NCBI RefSeq assembly: GCF_017814945.1
Contig: NZ_JAGIPX010000025.1
Coordinates: 58,538-122,537 of the forward strand
Length of the DNA stretch: 64,000 nt
Direction: 5' to 3'
Source: Paraburkholderia sp. LEh10
GTDB taxonomy: Bacteria; Pseudomonadota; Gammaproteobacteria; Burkholderiales; Burkholderiaceae
Shown: positions 8,066 through 16,975 of the stretch, piece by piece
Numbering within the stretch: the first letter of the stretch is position 1
Layout: every line of letters starts with the position of its first letter
Position numbers and translations under genes: made by a program
Notes under the pieces: model-generated
Database searches by the model: none
Told to the model about the DNA's origin: nothing
What the model saw: only the letters and a program-made list of their open reading frames with translations

Positions 8066-8992
8066 TCAATGATCGTTCGTGATCCGCTGAAGCTGCTTGA
8101 AATGGCGGCGCAGGCGCGGCGTGGCGAAATCGACGAAGGCGCGCACCTTGGGCACCGAAAGGCGGCCGTGCGGCGTCAGCAGATGGACGGGCAACGGCGC
8201 ATGCTCGCTGTCGCGCAGCACGATGCGCAGGTCGCCGTCTTTCACCTGCTGCGCGACGTGATACGAAAACATCCGGGTGACGCCGCGCCCTTCGACGGCG
8301 GACGACACGGCTGCGTCGATGCTGTTGACGATCAGGCGCGGCGAGAAGTTGACCACTTGCGGGACGCTCGATCCTTCTGTCGGCGGAAAGCTCCACGAGT
8401 CGAGGCCGAAGTGCGTCATCGAGATGATCTGATGCTGTTCGAGGTCCGCTGGCTCGCGGATCTGCGGGTGCTTCGCGAGATAGCGCGGCGACGCGGCCAC
8501 GACGCGCCGCACCTCGCCGACGGGGATCGCGATGAGCGTCGAATCGGGCAGGTGGGCAATGCGCAACGCGACGTCGATGCCCTCGTCGATCAGGCTGACA
8601 GGCCGGTCGAGCATATGCAGGCGCACGGAGACGGCGGGGTACTGGTCGATGAAGTCGTCGAGGATCGGCCGCAGCATGTCCTGGCCGGCGGCCACGGGCG
8701 CCGTGACGGTCAGCAGGCCGCGCGGCGCCGAGCGTTCGCCCGCGACCAGCAGGTCGGCTTCCTCCAGGTCGGTCAGGATGCGCCGGCACGCGGCCGCATA
8801 ACGCTCACCGGCTTCGCTGAGCTTGATGGTTCGCGTCGTGCGGTGCAGGAGCGGGGACCCGACGTGTTCTTCGAGAAAGGCGATCGCGCGGCTCACCGCG
8901 GCGGGAGAACGGCCGAGCCGGCGGCTTGCACCGGCGAGGCTTCCTTCGTCCAGCGTCGCGACGAACACTTTCATTGCGTCAATCCGGTCCAT
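8066..8992 (-). CDS. LysR-family transcriptional regulator
   Basis: The protein has 308 residues. An N-terminal winged helix-turn-helix (about 1-60, with GSLAGASRRLGRSPAAVSRAI) is followed by a substrate-binding domain with the usual DEGIDVALRI element. This is the family's normal length. It precedes the SDR, leader ORF and MFS exporter on the same strand. LysR proteins more often sit divergently, so here it may be the first gene of the operon it controls. The effector is unknown. Confidence 0.9.
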   Translation of the reverse strand: MDRIDAMKVFVATLDEGSLAGASRRLGRSPAAVSRAIAFLEEHVGSPLLHRTTRTIKLSEAGERYAAACRRILTDLEEADLLVAGERSAPRGLLTVTAPVAAGQDMLRPILDDFIDQYPAVSVRLHMLDRPVSLIDEGIDVALRIAHLPDSTLIAIPVGEVRRVVAASPRYLAKHPQIREPADLEQHQIISMTHFGLDSWSFPPTEGSSVPQVVNFSPRLIVNSIDAAVSSAVEGRGVTRMFSYHVAQQVKDGDLRIVLRDSEHAPLPVHLLTPHGRLSVPKVRAFVDFATPRLRRHFKQLQRITNDH

Positions 8993-9113
8993 GATGCATC
9001 GCTCAGGAATCGTCGGCGGGGCGACGTTGCCCGGCAGTGTACAGCGGCGTGTGTATGCGAGCGACGAACAGGGGCGCGACGGGACCGCTAGCGATGCGCG
9101 ATGACCGCGGCAC

Positions 9114-9416
9114 TCATGTCGTGCTGCTATCGCGTTGCGTGGGCCACACGGACAGCGTCCGGATATGCGTGGACGGCGTCACTTCGACGATGCGCTGCTG
9201 GGTCTTGCCATCGTAGGTGGCCGTGACCTTGTAGCGTCCGTCTGGAAGCGACGCGAGCATGAACGGCCCGTGCGCCGTCGCTTTCAGCACGGTTGCGCCT
9301 TTGATGTCGGTGATATGAACGGGAATGTCCGCCAGATACTCATTGCCCTGACTCGTCTTGCCCGCGAATTCGAGCGCAAGCGGATACTCCTTCTGATTGC
9401 CGAAGCGAAACGCAAA
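9114..9416 (-). pseudogene. 3' remnant of a carboxypeptidase-regulatory-like exported protein gene
   Basis: About 100 C-terminal residues are recognisable (from GNQKEYPLALEF to VEVTPSTHIRTL), with the SLPDGRYKVTATYDGKTQ pattern of a carboxypeptidase regulatory-like (beta-sandwich) domain found in Burkholderiaceae exported proteins. The signal peptide and N-terminal third are absent. At about 9415 the similarity stops and, in another frame, MFS coding sequence begins. I read this as a truncated gene fused by deletion to the neighbouring fragment, not as a functional 128-residue protein. Confidence 0.65.
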
Positions 9417-9696
9417 CGTACAGGCCCATCGCGAGTCCCAGGCCGCGCGGGTCGATTTCTTCCGCCAGATAAGCCATCGCAACGGCGGGCACGCCGCCAA
9501 GCGCGAGATCTTCGAGCGCGCGGGCGACGAGCATGCTCTGCCAGTCCGCTTCGAGCGCGGCGCAGATGTTCAAGAGCGCGGCGAGCGTCATCGACGCGAA
9601 AATCAGCACGCGTCTTCCGAACCGTTCCGACAGCGCGCCCGCGCACAGAATCGAAAACGCGAGAAAGCCTGTCGAGAGCGATAGCGCGAGCGAGCC
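9415..9696 (-). pseudogene. Internal fragment of an MFS (YnfM-like) transporter gene
   Basis: About 94 residues (from GSLALSLSTGFLAF to RGLGLAMGLYV) match the second to fourth helices of YnfM-type MFS permeases, including the motif A region SERFGRRVLIF and the ALGGVPAVAMAYLAEE segment. Both ends are missing. At the 5' side it abuts a LysR remnant on the other strand, and at the 3' side it abuts the carboxypeptidase-like remnant. A 94-residue slice of a 12-helix permease cannot work, so this is a pseudogene. Confidence 0.7.
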
Positions 9697-9711
9697 ATTG
9701 CGCCGCAGGAC

Positions 9712-10116
9712 GTGCAGATGCATTGCTTCGCCGATGAAGCGATGAAAATCGTGCTGCCGTCCACGCATCGGCTGGCGGCCAAAAAGCGCTTGCCGCTGAC
9801 TGCGCTTGCGCAAGAACCGTTCGTGCTGGTGCCCGGGCCTGCAGGCGTCACGCTGCACGATGAAATCATGCGCGCGTGCGGCGAGGCGGGCTTCAGTCCG
9901 CGGCTCGCGCAGCCGGCGCCGCAGGTGTCGTCAGTGGTGAATCTGGCGGCGGCCGGACTCGGGGTGTCCATCGTGCCCGCCGCGATCGCGCAGGTTCAGG
10001 TGAAGGGCGTGCGCTACGTGGACGTGCAAGGGGCGAAGCTGCGGGCGCGTCTTGCGCTGGGATGGCGCACTGGCGACGCGTCCGCGGCGCTCGCCAATTT
10101 TGTCGGGCTGCTGTGA
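9712..10116 (+). pseudogene. 3' remnant of a LysR-family regulator gene
   Basis: The 130-odd residues match only the second half of a LysR effector-binding domain (MKIVLPSTHRLAAKK, VSSVVNLAAAGLGVSIVPAAIAQVQVKGVRYV). The DNA-binding domain and the first effector-domain lobe are absent. In related genomes YnfM-type MFS genes are often divergent from a LysR gene. Here the two divergent genes appear joined after loss of both 5' ends and the shared promoter. Confidence 0.65.
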
Positions 10117-10136
10117 TGCACGCGCGGCTCAGCGGC

Positions 10137-10292
10137 TCAGTCGTTGTCGGCGAGTCGCATGCGGCGCTCGAGTTCGCCGAGATCGACAGATGATGCGAGG
10201 TACCGGTCGCGGCGCTCATGCTCCGCGCGATCCAACAGGCCACGCACGAGATTGTTCACCAGGTACACGAAGAAGGCGGCATAGGGGGTCAT
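10137..10292 (-). CDS. DUF3563 family small protein
   Basis: The 51-residue product starts at the ATG at 10292, with GGAG 6 nt upstream; an ATG 33 nt earlier lacks a ribosome site. The C-terminal half (LLDRAEHERRDRYLASSVDLGELERRMRL) has the signature of the DUF3563 family, common and small in Burkholderiales: a hydrophobic N-terminus followed by ERR..YLA.S.DL.ELE.R. Function unknown. Confidence 0.75.
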   Translation of the reverse strand: MTPYAAFFVYLVNNLVRGLLDRAEHERRDRYLASSVDLGELERRMRLADND

Positions 10293-10593
10293 CGCATGCT
10301 CCAAGGTTGCTAAGCTGTGGCGCATACATCTGCATCGACCGTGCCATCATGTCCGGGCGCTTGTACGGCGGGGCTCGGCGCCGGTTTCGACGGTGTGGCG
10401 GGGCGAAAGTGTTCGTTCTGCGCCAACCGTCAGCGTGCAAACAGTTTGCTTGCAATAAACTTGCATGAAGATTGGCGGCGACGCTGCATGCCGGCCGGGC
10501 CGCCTTTGATGCGAACGAACCGGGAGACCGCGACTTCATGTTGGACACATCGTTTCGACGCTGGGCGGTTTCGACGATTGCGAACTGGTCAAC

Positions 10594-11025
10594 GTGGCAA
10601 CTGGTGATACAGGCGCGCTTGCGAGCCTCGCCGGTCAATTTCTGATTGCAGCCTGCATGGTCCCTATCTTCGGGCATCTGTCGCCGGCTCCGAATCCGTT
10701 TGGTGGGCGTCCGCTCTGGATCGAACTGCTGTTCACCATCGTGCTCGCGCCGTTGTACGAGACACTGATCTTCCAATGGGCGATCATGAAGTTGCTGCAC
10801 GGGCCGTTGCGTCGTTCGTCGCTGTTCGCCGGGACCGCATCGACGATCCTCTTCCGGCTGGGCCATGGCTTGACGGACTGGCGCGCGTTCAGTCTGATCG
10901 TCACATCCGTAGCGCTCGCCGCCGTATTCGCGATCGAGTCCCGACGAGCGGGTTTTGCGTATCTCGCGGCGGTTTCCACCCACGGGCTTTTCAATGGTCT
11001 CGTGATCGGGCGCCATTGGCCCTGA
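10594..11025 (+). CDS. CPBP-like (CAAX protease/bacteriocin-processing) membrane protein, start doubtful
   Basis: The 143-residue, mostly hydrophobic product keeps the three CPBP motif positions in altered form. APLYETLIFQ stands where the family has EExxxR, LFRLGHG gives FxxxH, and THGLFNG gives HxxxN. The second Glu and the Arg of motif 1 are replaced (E-T, Q), so proteolytic activity is doubtful. The annotated GTG at 10594 has no clear ribosome site. In another frame an ATG at 10538 with GGGAG upstream opens a family-plausible N-terminus (MLDTSFRRWAVSTIANW) that stops about 100 nt later. A single indel near 10600-10640 would join the two, so the gene may be frameshifted. Confidence 0.5.
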   Translation: MATGDTGALASLAGQFLIAACMVPIFGHLSPAPNPFGGRPLWIELLFTIVLAPLYETLIFQWAIMKLLHGPLRRSSLFAGTASTILFRLGHGLTDWRAFSLIVTSVALAAVFAIESRRAGFAYLAAVSTHGLFNGLVIGRHWP

Positions 11026-11082
11026 TCGCCGGCTTTCCTGTATGGGGCCGTCGTGCTCCCGAGAAGGAGGACATTCACGCCG

Positions 11083-12288
11083 ATGCAAACGCCCTCACGC
11101 GCCAGCACGCTTCGACAGATACCCCGCAGCGTCTGGGTATTGGGCTGTGTCAGCCTGTTGATGGATGTGTCGTCGGAGATCATCCATAGCCTGCTGCCGA
11201 TGTTCATGATGGCGAGCCTCGGCGCGAGCGCGGCGGCGATAGGCCTGATCGAGGGCATCGCCGAAGCGACGGCGCTCATCGTCAAGGTGTTTTCGGGCGC
11301 GCTCAGCGACTACCTGGGCAATCGCAAATGGCTCGCCGTCGCGGGATATGGGCTCGGCGCACTGAGCAAGCCGCTGTTCGCCATCGCGCCGACGATCGGC
11401 ATCGTCGCGACGGCCCGCGTGATGGACCGGGTGGGCAAGGGCGTTCGTGGCGCGCCACGCGATGCGCTCGTCGCCGACGTCACGCCGCCTCATCTGCGCG
11501 GCGCGGCGTTCGGGCTGCGGCAATCGCTCGACACGGTGGGCGCGTTTCTCGGGCCGCTGCTGGCTGTCGTCATCATGCTGGCGTGGGCAGACGATTTCCG
11601 TCTCGCGTTCTGGCTGGCCGTCATTCCGGGCGCGCTGGCTGTCGTGCTGCTCGCGCTCGGCATCGACGAACCGGCGCGACAGCCCGGCGCGAAGCGCGTC
11701 AATCCGATTCGCCGGGAAAGCATCCGTCAACTCGGTGCGGACTATTGGTGGGTGGTCGCGGTGGGCGCCGTGTTCGCGCTTGCGCGTTTCAGCGAGGCGT
11801 TTCTCGTGCTGCGCGCGATGGGCAGCGGCGTGCCCGTTGCGCTGGTGCCGCTCGTGATGGTCGCGATGAACGTCGTGTATTCGATCTCGGCGTATCCGCT
11901 CGGCAAACTCGCCGATACGGCGAGCCACATCCGGCTGCTGGTCATCGGGCTCGCGATCCTGTGTGCATCGGACATCGTGCTCGCGCATGCCGTTCACTGG
12001 AGCGTGCTGCTTGCAGGCGTCGCGCTGTGGGGCCTGCATATGGGGATGACGCAAGGACTGCTCGCAACGATGGTGTCGCACGCCGCGCCCGCGCATCTGC
12101 GCGGCACCGCGTTCGGCATGTTCAATCTGTCGAGCGGGCTGGTGACGTTGGCCTCCAGCGTGATCGCGGGCGCGCTGTGGGACCGGCTCGGCGCGGCGGC
12201 GACGTTCTATGCGGGCGCGGCGTTCTGTGTGATCACGATCGTGCTGCTGATGGCAAGCCCTGCGCGGCGCATCGCGATACGCCGCTAG
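11083..12288 (+). CDS. MFS transporter
   Basis: The roughly 400-residue permease has twelve hydrophobic segments. It contains DYLGNRKW (motif A variant), RVMDRVGKGVRGAPRDALVAD and LRGAAFGLRQSLDTVGAFLGP. The pattern RGAPRDALVAD, followed in the second half by LRGTAFGMFNLSSG, is characteristic of a poorly characterised MFS branch often found beside stress genes. The start at 11083 follows AAGGAGG; a GTG at 11053 would add ten residues. The substrate cannot be predicted. It lies 57 bp after the CPBP-like gene on the same strand. Confidence 0.8.
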   Translation: MQTPSRASTLRQIPRSVWVLGCVSLLMDVSSEIIHSLLPMFMMASLGASAAAIGLIEGIAEATALIVKVFSGALSDYLGNRKWLAVAGYGLGALSKPLFAIAPTIGIVATARVMDRVGKGVRGAPRDALVADVTPPHLRGAAFGLRQSLDTVGAFLGPLLAVVIMLAWADDFRLAFWLAVIPGALAVVLLALGIDEPARQPGAKRVNPIRRESIRQLGADYWWVVAVGAVFALARFSEAFLVLRAMGSGVPVALVPLVMVAMNVVYSISAYPLGKLADTASHIRLLVIGLAILCASDIVLAHAVHWSVLLAGVALWGLHMGMTQGLLATMVSHAAPAHLRGTAFGMFNLSSGLVTLASSVIAGALWDRLGAAATFYAGAAFCVITIVLLMASPARRIAIRR

Positions 12289-12420
12289 GGCCGTACACCC
12301 CTATGACTGATGCTGCCGCCGGTTCGCACGGCAAGAAGATCGATGCGCGCGGCGCATGGACGGACAGCCACGCGCAGCCATACGCAGGTGCGCGGAGCAT
12401 GCCGGCCATCGCCTTTGGCA

Positions 12421-13740
12421 CTATGTCCGCCGAGCACGCCGAAGAACGCCACGCAGACCGAACGAGTATGAGAGCACCGCTGAAACGAGCAGTGTCGCGC
12501 TGACGAAATAGAGCCCCAGCGAGTAGTCGCCGCTGATGTCGCGCAGCCTGCCGATCACCATCGGGCCGATCGTGCCGCCGATCAGGCTGCCCATCGCGTT
12601 GATCAGCGCAATGCCCGCAGCGGCGGCGGAGCCGGACAGGAACTGCGTCGGCATGCTCCACAGCGGTGGCTTCGCCGCGTTGATGCCGAAGTTCGCGATC
12701 GACAGTCCGACGATCAATACGGCTGCGTGGGTCGCATGTCCCGACATCAGCATTCCGATACCCGCCGCGAGACACGCAATCGCGACGTGCAGGCGGCGTT
12801 CGTCAGTGCGATCCGAATTGCGCGCCCACAGCACCATCGTGACGACCGCGAACAGATTGGGAATCGCGTTCACGAGGCCCAGCTCGAAATAGCTGAACCC
12901 GAACCGGTGAATGATCATCGGCGCCCAGATGCCGATCGCGTACAACCCGGTCGATGTCCCCGCATAGACAAGCGCGAGCAGCAGCACGCGCGGGTCTTTG
13001 ACCGCGCCCCAGACGCTCGACCTGCTTTGTGCAGCCTTCATTTCGCGCTCGCGCTGCATCTCGCCGCTTAGCCACTGCCGTTCGTCGGACGCGAGCCAGT
13101 GCGCGTCCTCCGGCCGGTCGGTCAAAAAGAAGTACGACACGAAACCGAGCAGCACGGTCGGCGCCCCCTCGACGAGAAATAGCCACTGCCAGCCGTGCAG
13201 ATGCGCGACGCCGTCCAGGTTCATCAACGCGCCGGAGATCGGTGAGCCGATCATGTTCGACAGCGGCGCGGCTGTCATGAACATCGCGGTGACGAATGCG
13301 CGATGGCGCGCCGGAAACCAGTAGCTCAGGTACAGGATGATGCCGGGAAAGAACCCCGCCTCAGCGAGACCGAGCACGAAGCGCAGCGTGTAGAAGCTAT
13401 ACGGACCGCTGGCGAACGCAGTGGCTGCCGACAACAGCCCCCACACGACCATCAGGAGCGCGATCCAGCGGCGCGCGCCGACGCGTTGCAGCACGAGGTT
13501 CGACGGCATCCCGGCCGCGATATAGCCGACGAAGAAGATCCCTGCGCCGATGCCGAACATCGCCTGCGTGAGTCCGATGTCGTGATTCATCGTGAGGCCC
13601 GCGAAGCCGACGTTCACACGATTCAGAAAGCTCAGGAAGTACAGCACGATGATGAACGGCGTGATACGCCGCGAGATCTTCCGGACGACGCGGGTTTCCA
13701 GTGCGGCTTCGTCCCGCGCAAGGACTGTGGCTGTGCTCAT
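12421..13740 (-). CDS. MFS anion:cation symporter (ACS family) for an organic acid
   Basis: The 439-residue permease has the ACS-family N-terminus (RRITPFIIVLYFLSFLNRVNVGFA), the YLSYWFPARHRA loop and a tartrate/phthalate-transporter-like second half. ACS members import organic anions with protons. It is the last gene of a minus-strand set after dehalogenase, leuC and leuD paralogues (165 bp after leuD). I infer that it imports the carboxylic acid that the set degrades. AGGAG lies before the ATG. Confidence 0.85.
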   Translation of the reverse strand: MSTATVLARDEAALETRVVRKISRRITPFIIVLYFLSFLNRVNVGFAGLTMNHDIGLTQAMFGIGAGIFFVGYIAAGMPSNLVLQRVGARRWIALLMVVWGLLSAATAFASGPYSFYTLRFVLGLAEAGFFPGIILYLSYWFPARHRAFVTAMFMTAAPLSNMIGSPISGALMNLDGVAHLHGWQWLFLVEGAPTVLLGFVSYFFLTDRPEDAHWLASDERQWLSGEMQREREMKAAQSRSSVWGAVKDPRVLLLALVYAGTSTGLYAIGIWAPMIIHRFGFSYFELGLVNAIPNLFAVVTMVLWARNSDRTDERRLHVAIACLAAGIGMLMSGHATHAAVLIVGLSIANFGINAAKPPLWSMPTQFLSGSAAAAGIALINAMGSLIGGTIGPMVIGRLRDISGDYSLGLYFVSATLLVSAVLSYSFGLRGVLRRARRT

Positions 13741-13905
13741 GTGTGTCTCCTGTCGATCGCGCTTTCGCGTTGGCGCTCGGCGCTATCGCATGCAAGGCTG
13801 CCGTTGCGTGCGCAGCACGAACGGTCTGGTTGTGAATGCGTGGCCGCGAAGCGCGCGCGGCTGTGCGTCCGGGGCTGTGAGAAAGGGTTCGGGCGGCCTT
13901 CCTGC

Positions 13906-14544
13906 CTAAGCGCGCCTCTGCTGGGCAGGCAGATCGATACGGCACCACGGCTGCGTCGCCCAGTGGCGCGCCTCGAAGGTGTCGATCGCGGCCTCGTCGC
14001 GCAGTGTCATGCCGATCATGTCGAGCCCTTCCACCAGCATCTGCTTCTGGCGCGGCGGCAGCGAGAACGGATAGCTTTTGCCCGACGGCGTGAGCACGAC
14101 TTCGTTTTCGACGTCGATCGACAGTTGCTTGTCGCTGCCGTTCGCAAGCTCGGCGTGCAGCGCCTCGATCTGCTCAGGCTGCAGCGTGACGAGCAACAGC
14201 TGGTTGTTCGCCGAGTTGAAGTAAAAGATCTCGCCATAGCTCGGCGCGATCACCGCCTCGAAGCCGGCCTGCTGCAAGCCCCACACCGCATGTTCGCGGC
14301 TCGATCCGCAGCCGAAATTCGAGCCGCCGAGCAAGATCTTCGCGCGACGATATTCGGGGCGGTTCAGCACGAACTGCTCGCGGGCGCGGCCGCTTGCATC
14401 GAAGCGCAAGTCGTACAGCAGTCCTCGCGCAAGCCCTGATTTGTCGATGCCGAGCAGAAACTGCTTCGGCATGATCTGGTCGGTGTCGAGATTGTTGATC
14501 AGCAGCGGCGCGGCGACGCCCTCGATCACGAATGGCTCAGCCAT
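13906..14544 (-). CDS. leuD: 3-isopropylmalate dehydratase small subunit paralogue (LeuD-like)
   Basis: The 212-residue aconitase-superfamily small subunit starts at 14544. The swivel-domain motifs are intact: LDTDQIMPKQFL, GSNFGCGSSREHAVW and VIAPSYGEIFYFNSANN. It should pair with the LeuC-like large subunit, whose stop codon overlaps this start by 8 nt (ATGGCTGA). leuA and leuB are absent here and the neighbours are catabolic, so this pair may hydrate or isomerise a different C4-C6 diacid (for example citramalate/citraconate-type) rather than serve leucine synthesis. That reassignment is inference. Confidence 0.85.
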   Translation of the reverse strand: MAEPFVIEGVAAPLLINNLDTDQIMPKQFLLGIDKSGLARGLLYDLRFDASGRAREQFVLNRPEYRRAKILLGGSNFGCGSSREHAVWGLQQAGFEAVIAPSYGEIFYFNSANNQLLLVTLQPEQIEALHAELANGSDKQLSIDVENEVVLTPSGKSYPFSLPPRQKQMLVEGLDMIGMTLRDEAAIDTFEARHWATQPWCRIDLPAQQRRA

Positions 14545-15955
14545 GCATAAGCTCCTTGCGAACGTCGACGATGCGGCCCGCAATCGCGGCGGCTGCGGCC
14601 ATCGCGGGGCTCATCAAATGAGTTTTGCTGTCGCGCCCCTGGCGCCCTTCGAAATTGCGGTTCGTCGTCGATGCGCAGCGCTCGCCCGGCGCGAGCACGT
14701 CGTCGTTCATCGCGAGGCACATCGAGCAGCCCGGCTGCCGCCATTCGAATCCCGCGTCGATCAGCACCTGCGCGATGCCCTCGCGTTCCGCCTGATCGCG
14801 CACCATGCCCGAGCCCGGCACGACCATCGCGCGCACGGTCGACGCGACCTTGCGGCCGCGCACGATCTGAGCGGCCGCGCGCAGATCCTCGATGCGCGCA
14901 TTCGTACACGAGCCGATGAACACGCGGTCGATCGGTGTGCCCTCGATCGGCGCGCCCGCCGGCAGCCCGATGTAATCGAGCGCCTTGTGCATCGTCGTGA
15001 TGTCGAGACGGGAGCCGTCCGCCGTAGAGGGGATGCGGCCGTCAACGGGTATCGCCTGTTCCGGGCTCGTGCCCCACGTGACGTACGGGGCGACGTGCCT
15101 CGCATCAAAGCGATGCTCGACGTCGAAATTCGCGTCGGCGTCCGAGCGCAATTGCGACCACGCGCGGCACGCGGCGTCGAGCGTCTTCGCATCGAGGTCC
15201 CGCACCTTGCCGCGCACGTAGTCCAGCGTCGTGCGGTCGGGCGCGATCAGCGCGGCGCGAGCGCCTGCTTCCACCGTCATGTTGCACAGAGTCATGCGGG
15301 CCTCGGCGGACAGCGCGGCAATCGCGTCGCCCGCATATTCGACCGCGTATCCGCGCGCGCCTTGCGCACCGATCCGCGCAATGATGTGCAGCACGAGATC
15401 CTTCGACGTCGTTCCCGGCGGCAACGCGCCGTCCACGACGATCCGCATGTCCTTCGCGACGCGGTACACGAGCGTCTGCGTTGCGAGCACGTGTTCGACC
15501 TCCGACGTGCCGATGCCGAACCCGAGCGCGCCGAGTGCGCCGTACGTGGTCGTATGGCTGTCGCCGCACAGCACGACCATGCCGGGGCGGATCAGCCCGA
15601 TCTCGGGCGCGACGACGTGTTCGATGCCTTGCACGGGGTCGTCGATGTCGAACAGATGAATGCCATGTTCCGAGCAGTTGCGCCTGAAGTTCGCGGCCTG
15701 TTTCGCGGCATCGACGATCTCGATCGTGCGCGCCCGAACGGGCACGGGCCGCGTCGGAATCACGTGATCGACGACGCCCATCTGCTGGCGCGGACGCCGC
15801 ACGCGCAGGCCTTTGTCGCTCAGCCCCGCGAATGCCTGCGGGCTGGTGTACTCGTTCATGATGTGCAGATCGGCATAGAGCAGGACATGCTCTGCATCGA
15901 TGGTCGATACCGTATGCGAACCGACCAGTTTCCTGTAAAGCGTTTGTGAGGACAT
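14537..15955 (-). CDS. leuC: 3-isopropylmalate dehydratase large subunit paralogue (LeuC-like)
   Basis: The 472-residue aconitase-family large subunit is very close to the usual 466-475 residue LeuC length. The three [4Fe-4S] ligands are in place: C350 in GSCTNARIEDLR, and C410 and C413 in PGCSMCLAMN. The substrate-side motifs GDSHTTTYGALG and NRNFEGRQG are also present. The start at 15955 opens with MSSQTLYRKLVGSHTV, matching the family; the longer upstream frame is not protein-like. It lies 35 bp after the dehalogenase gene and overlaps leuD by 8 nt, so the three are one operon. The biological substrate is uncertain, as noted for leuD. Confidence 0.88.
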   Translation of the reverse strand: MSSQTLYRKLVGSHTVSTIDAEHVLLYADLHIMNEYTSPQAFAGLSDKGLRVRRPRQQMGVVDHVIPTRPVPVRARTIEIVDAAKQAANFRRNCSEHGIHLFDIDDPVQGIEHVVAPEIGLIRPGMVVLCGDSHTTTYGALGALGFGIGTSEVEHVLATQTLVYRVAKDMRIVVDGALPPGTTSKDLVLHIIARIGAQGARGYAVEYAGDAIAALSAEARMTLCNMTVEAGARAALIAPDRTTLDYVRGKVRDLDAKTLDAACRAWSQLRSDADANFDVEHRFDARHVAPYVTWGTSPEQAIPVDGRIPSTADGSRLDITTMHKALDYIGLPAGAPIEGTPIDRVFIGSCTNARIEDLRAAAQIVRGRKVASTVRAMVVPGSGMVRDQAEREGIAQVLIDAGFEWRQPGCSMCLAMNDDVLAPGERCASTTNRNFEGRQGRDSKTHLMSPAMAAAAAIAGRIVDVRKELMHG

Positions 15956-15990
15956 GGTGAGGGCCAGCCAGGAAGGATCAAGGGAAAGGA

Positions 15991-16869
15991 TCAGTGCGGA
16001 AGAAACGACATCACGCGTTCGAGGAGCAACTCGGGCGCTTCTTCCGGAATGTAGTGGCCGCACGGCAATGGCTCGCCGCTTACACCGGCGCTCCAGCGAC
16101 GCCATTGCGCCAGCGGATCGAAGCACTGGCCGACCACGCCGTCGGCGCCCCATAGCGCGAGGAACGGACAGACAATGCGCTTGCCCGCCGTGAAATCCGC
16201 GCGGTCGTCCTCGAGATCGATGGTGATCGACGCACGATAGTCTTCGCAGATTCCGTGTGCCGTCGCCGGGTTCGACAGGCAACGCAGATATTGCGCGTAA
16301 GCGTCGGGCGCAAACGGCTTCAGCCCGGCGCTGCGTGCGCCGATGGTCTGCTTCAGATACAGATCGGGATCGGCGCGAATCAGCGTTTCCGGGAACGGCG
16401 CCGGTCGCACGAGAAAGAACCAGTGCCAGTAAGCACGCGCAAACTCGAATGAAGTCTGTTCGTACATCTCGACGGTCGGTGCGACGTCGAGGGTCACGAG
16501 TTGCGTCACGGCATCCGGATGATCGAGCGCCATGCGTGCGGCGACGCGTCCGCCCCGGTCATGACCGACGACCGCGAACGACGTGAAGCCGTGGCTGCGC
16601 ATGAGTTCGACCTGGTCGAGCGCCATCCGGCGCTTCGAGTAATTGGAGTGGTCGGCGGCGCCCTGCGGTTTGTCGCTGTCTCCATAGCCGCGCAGATCGG
16701 CGACGATCACCGTGAAATATGCGGCGAGCGTGGGCGCGACCTTGTGCCAGATCGCATGCGTTTGCGGATGGCCGTGCAGGAGCAGCAGCGCCGGGCCGCG
16801 TCCGCCTTTGACTGCGTGAATCCGAACGCCGTCGATGAATGCGGACGCATCCGCGAAACCTTCGAACAT
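15991..16869 (-). CDS. Haloacetate (fluoroacetate-type) dehalogenase
   Basis: The 292-residue alpha/beta hydrolase has all the residues that define fluoroacetate dehalogenase (DehH1/FAcD). These are the oxyanion HGHPQTH, the DLRGYGDSDKP loop, the nucleophile Asp within GHDRGGR with both carboxylate-binding Arg, and the halide pocket His-Trp in YWHWFF. EDYRA supplies the third halide contact, and the catalytic His is in CGHYIPEEAP. It hydrolyses 2-haloacids to 2-hydroxyacids in the cytoplasm. It heads the leuCD/ACS-transporter operon and is divergent from a LysR gene 107 bp away. The hydroxyacid product and the hydro-lyase pair could be linked steps, but no known pathway combines them. Confidence 0.85.
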   Translation of the reverse strand: MFEGFADASAFIDGVRIHAVKGGRGPALLLLHGHPQTHAIWHKVAPTLAAYFTVIVADLRGYGDSDKPQGAADHSNYSKRRMALDQVELMRSHGFTSFAVVGHDRGGRVAARMALDHPDAVTQLVTLDVAPTVEMYEQTSFEFARAYWHWFFLVRPAPFPETLIRADPDLYLKQTIGARSAGLKPFAPDAYAQYLRCLSNPATAHGICEDYRASITIDLEDDRADFTAGKRIVCPFLALWGADGVVGQCFDPLAQWRRWSAGVSGEPLPCGHYIPEEAPELLLERVMSFLPH

Positions 16870-16914
16870 CGTTGTCTCCTAGAGCTGTTTTGCAGTCTAA
16901 TTGATGCCACGAGC

Positions 16915-16938
16915 GATTGGGATTCCAGAAAAGCAATC
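16915..16938. promoter_or_regulatory. Candidate LysR box in divergent promoter region
   Basis: An interrupted inverted repeat GATTG-N14-CAATC sits between the dehalogenase start (16869) and the LysR start (16976), where a LysR protein usually binds. The arms are only 5 bp, so chance is possible. Confidence 0.3.
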
Positions 16939-16975
16939 CGGTCGTAACTTTATGGAACGAATCACGGGGGGCGAA

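Noticed and set aside
13303..14439. Plus-strand ORF of 378 codons, Arg/His-rich
   Set aside because: It overlaps the ACS transporter and leuD in antisense. Composition is typical of a high-GC shadow frame.
14441..15949. Plus-strand ORF of 502 codons
   Set aside because: It is antisense to leuC, whose Fe-S cluster motifs are intact. No coding character.
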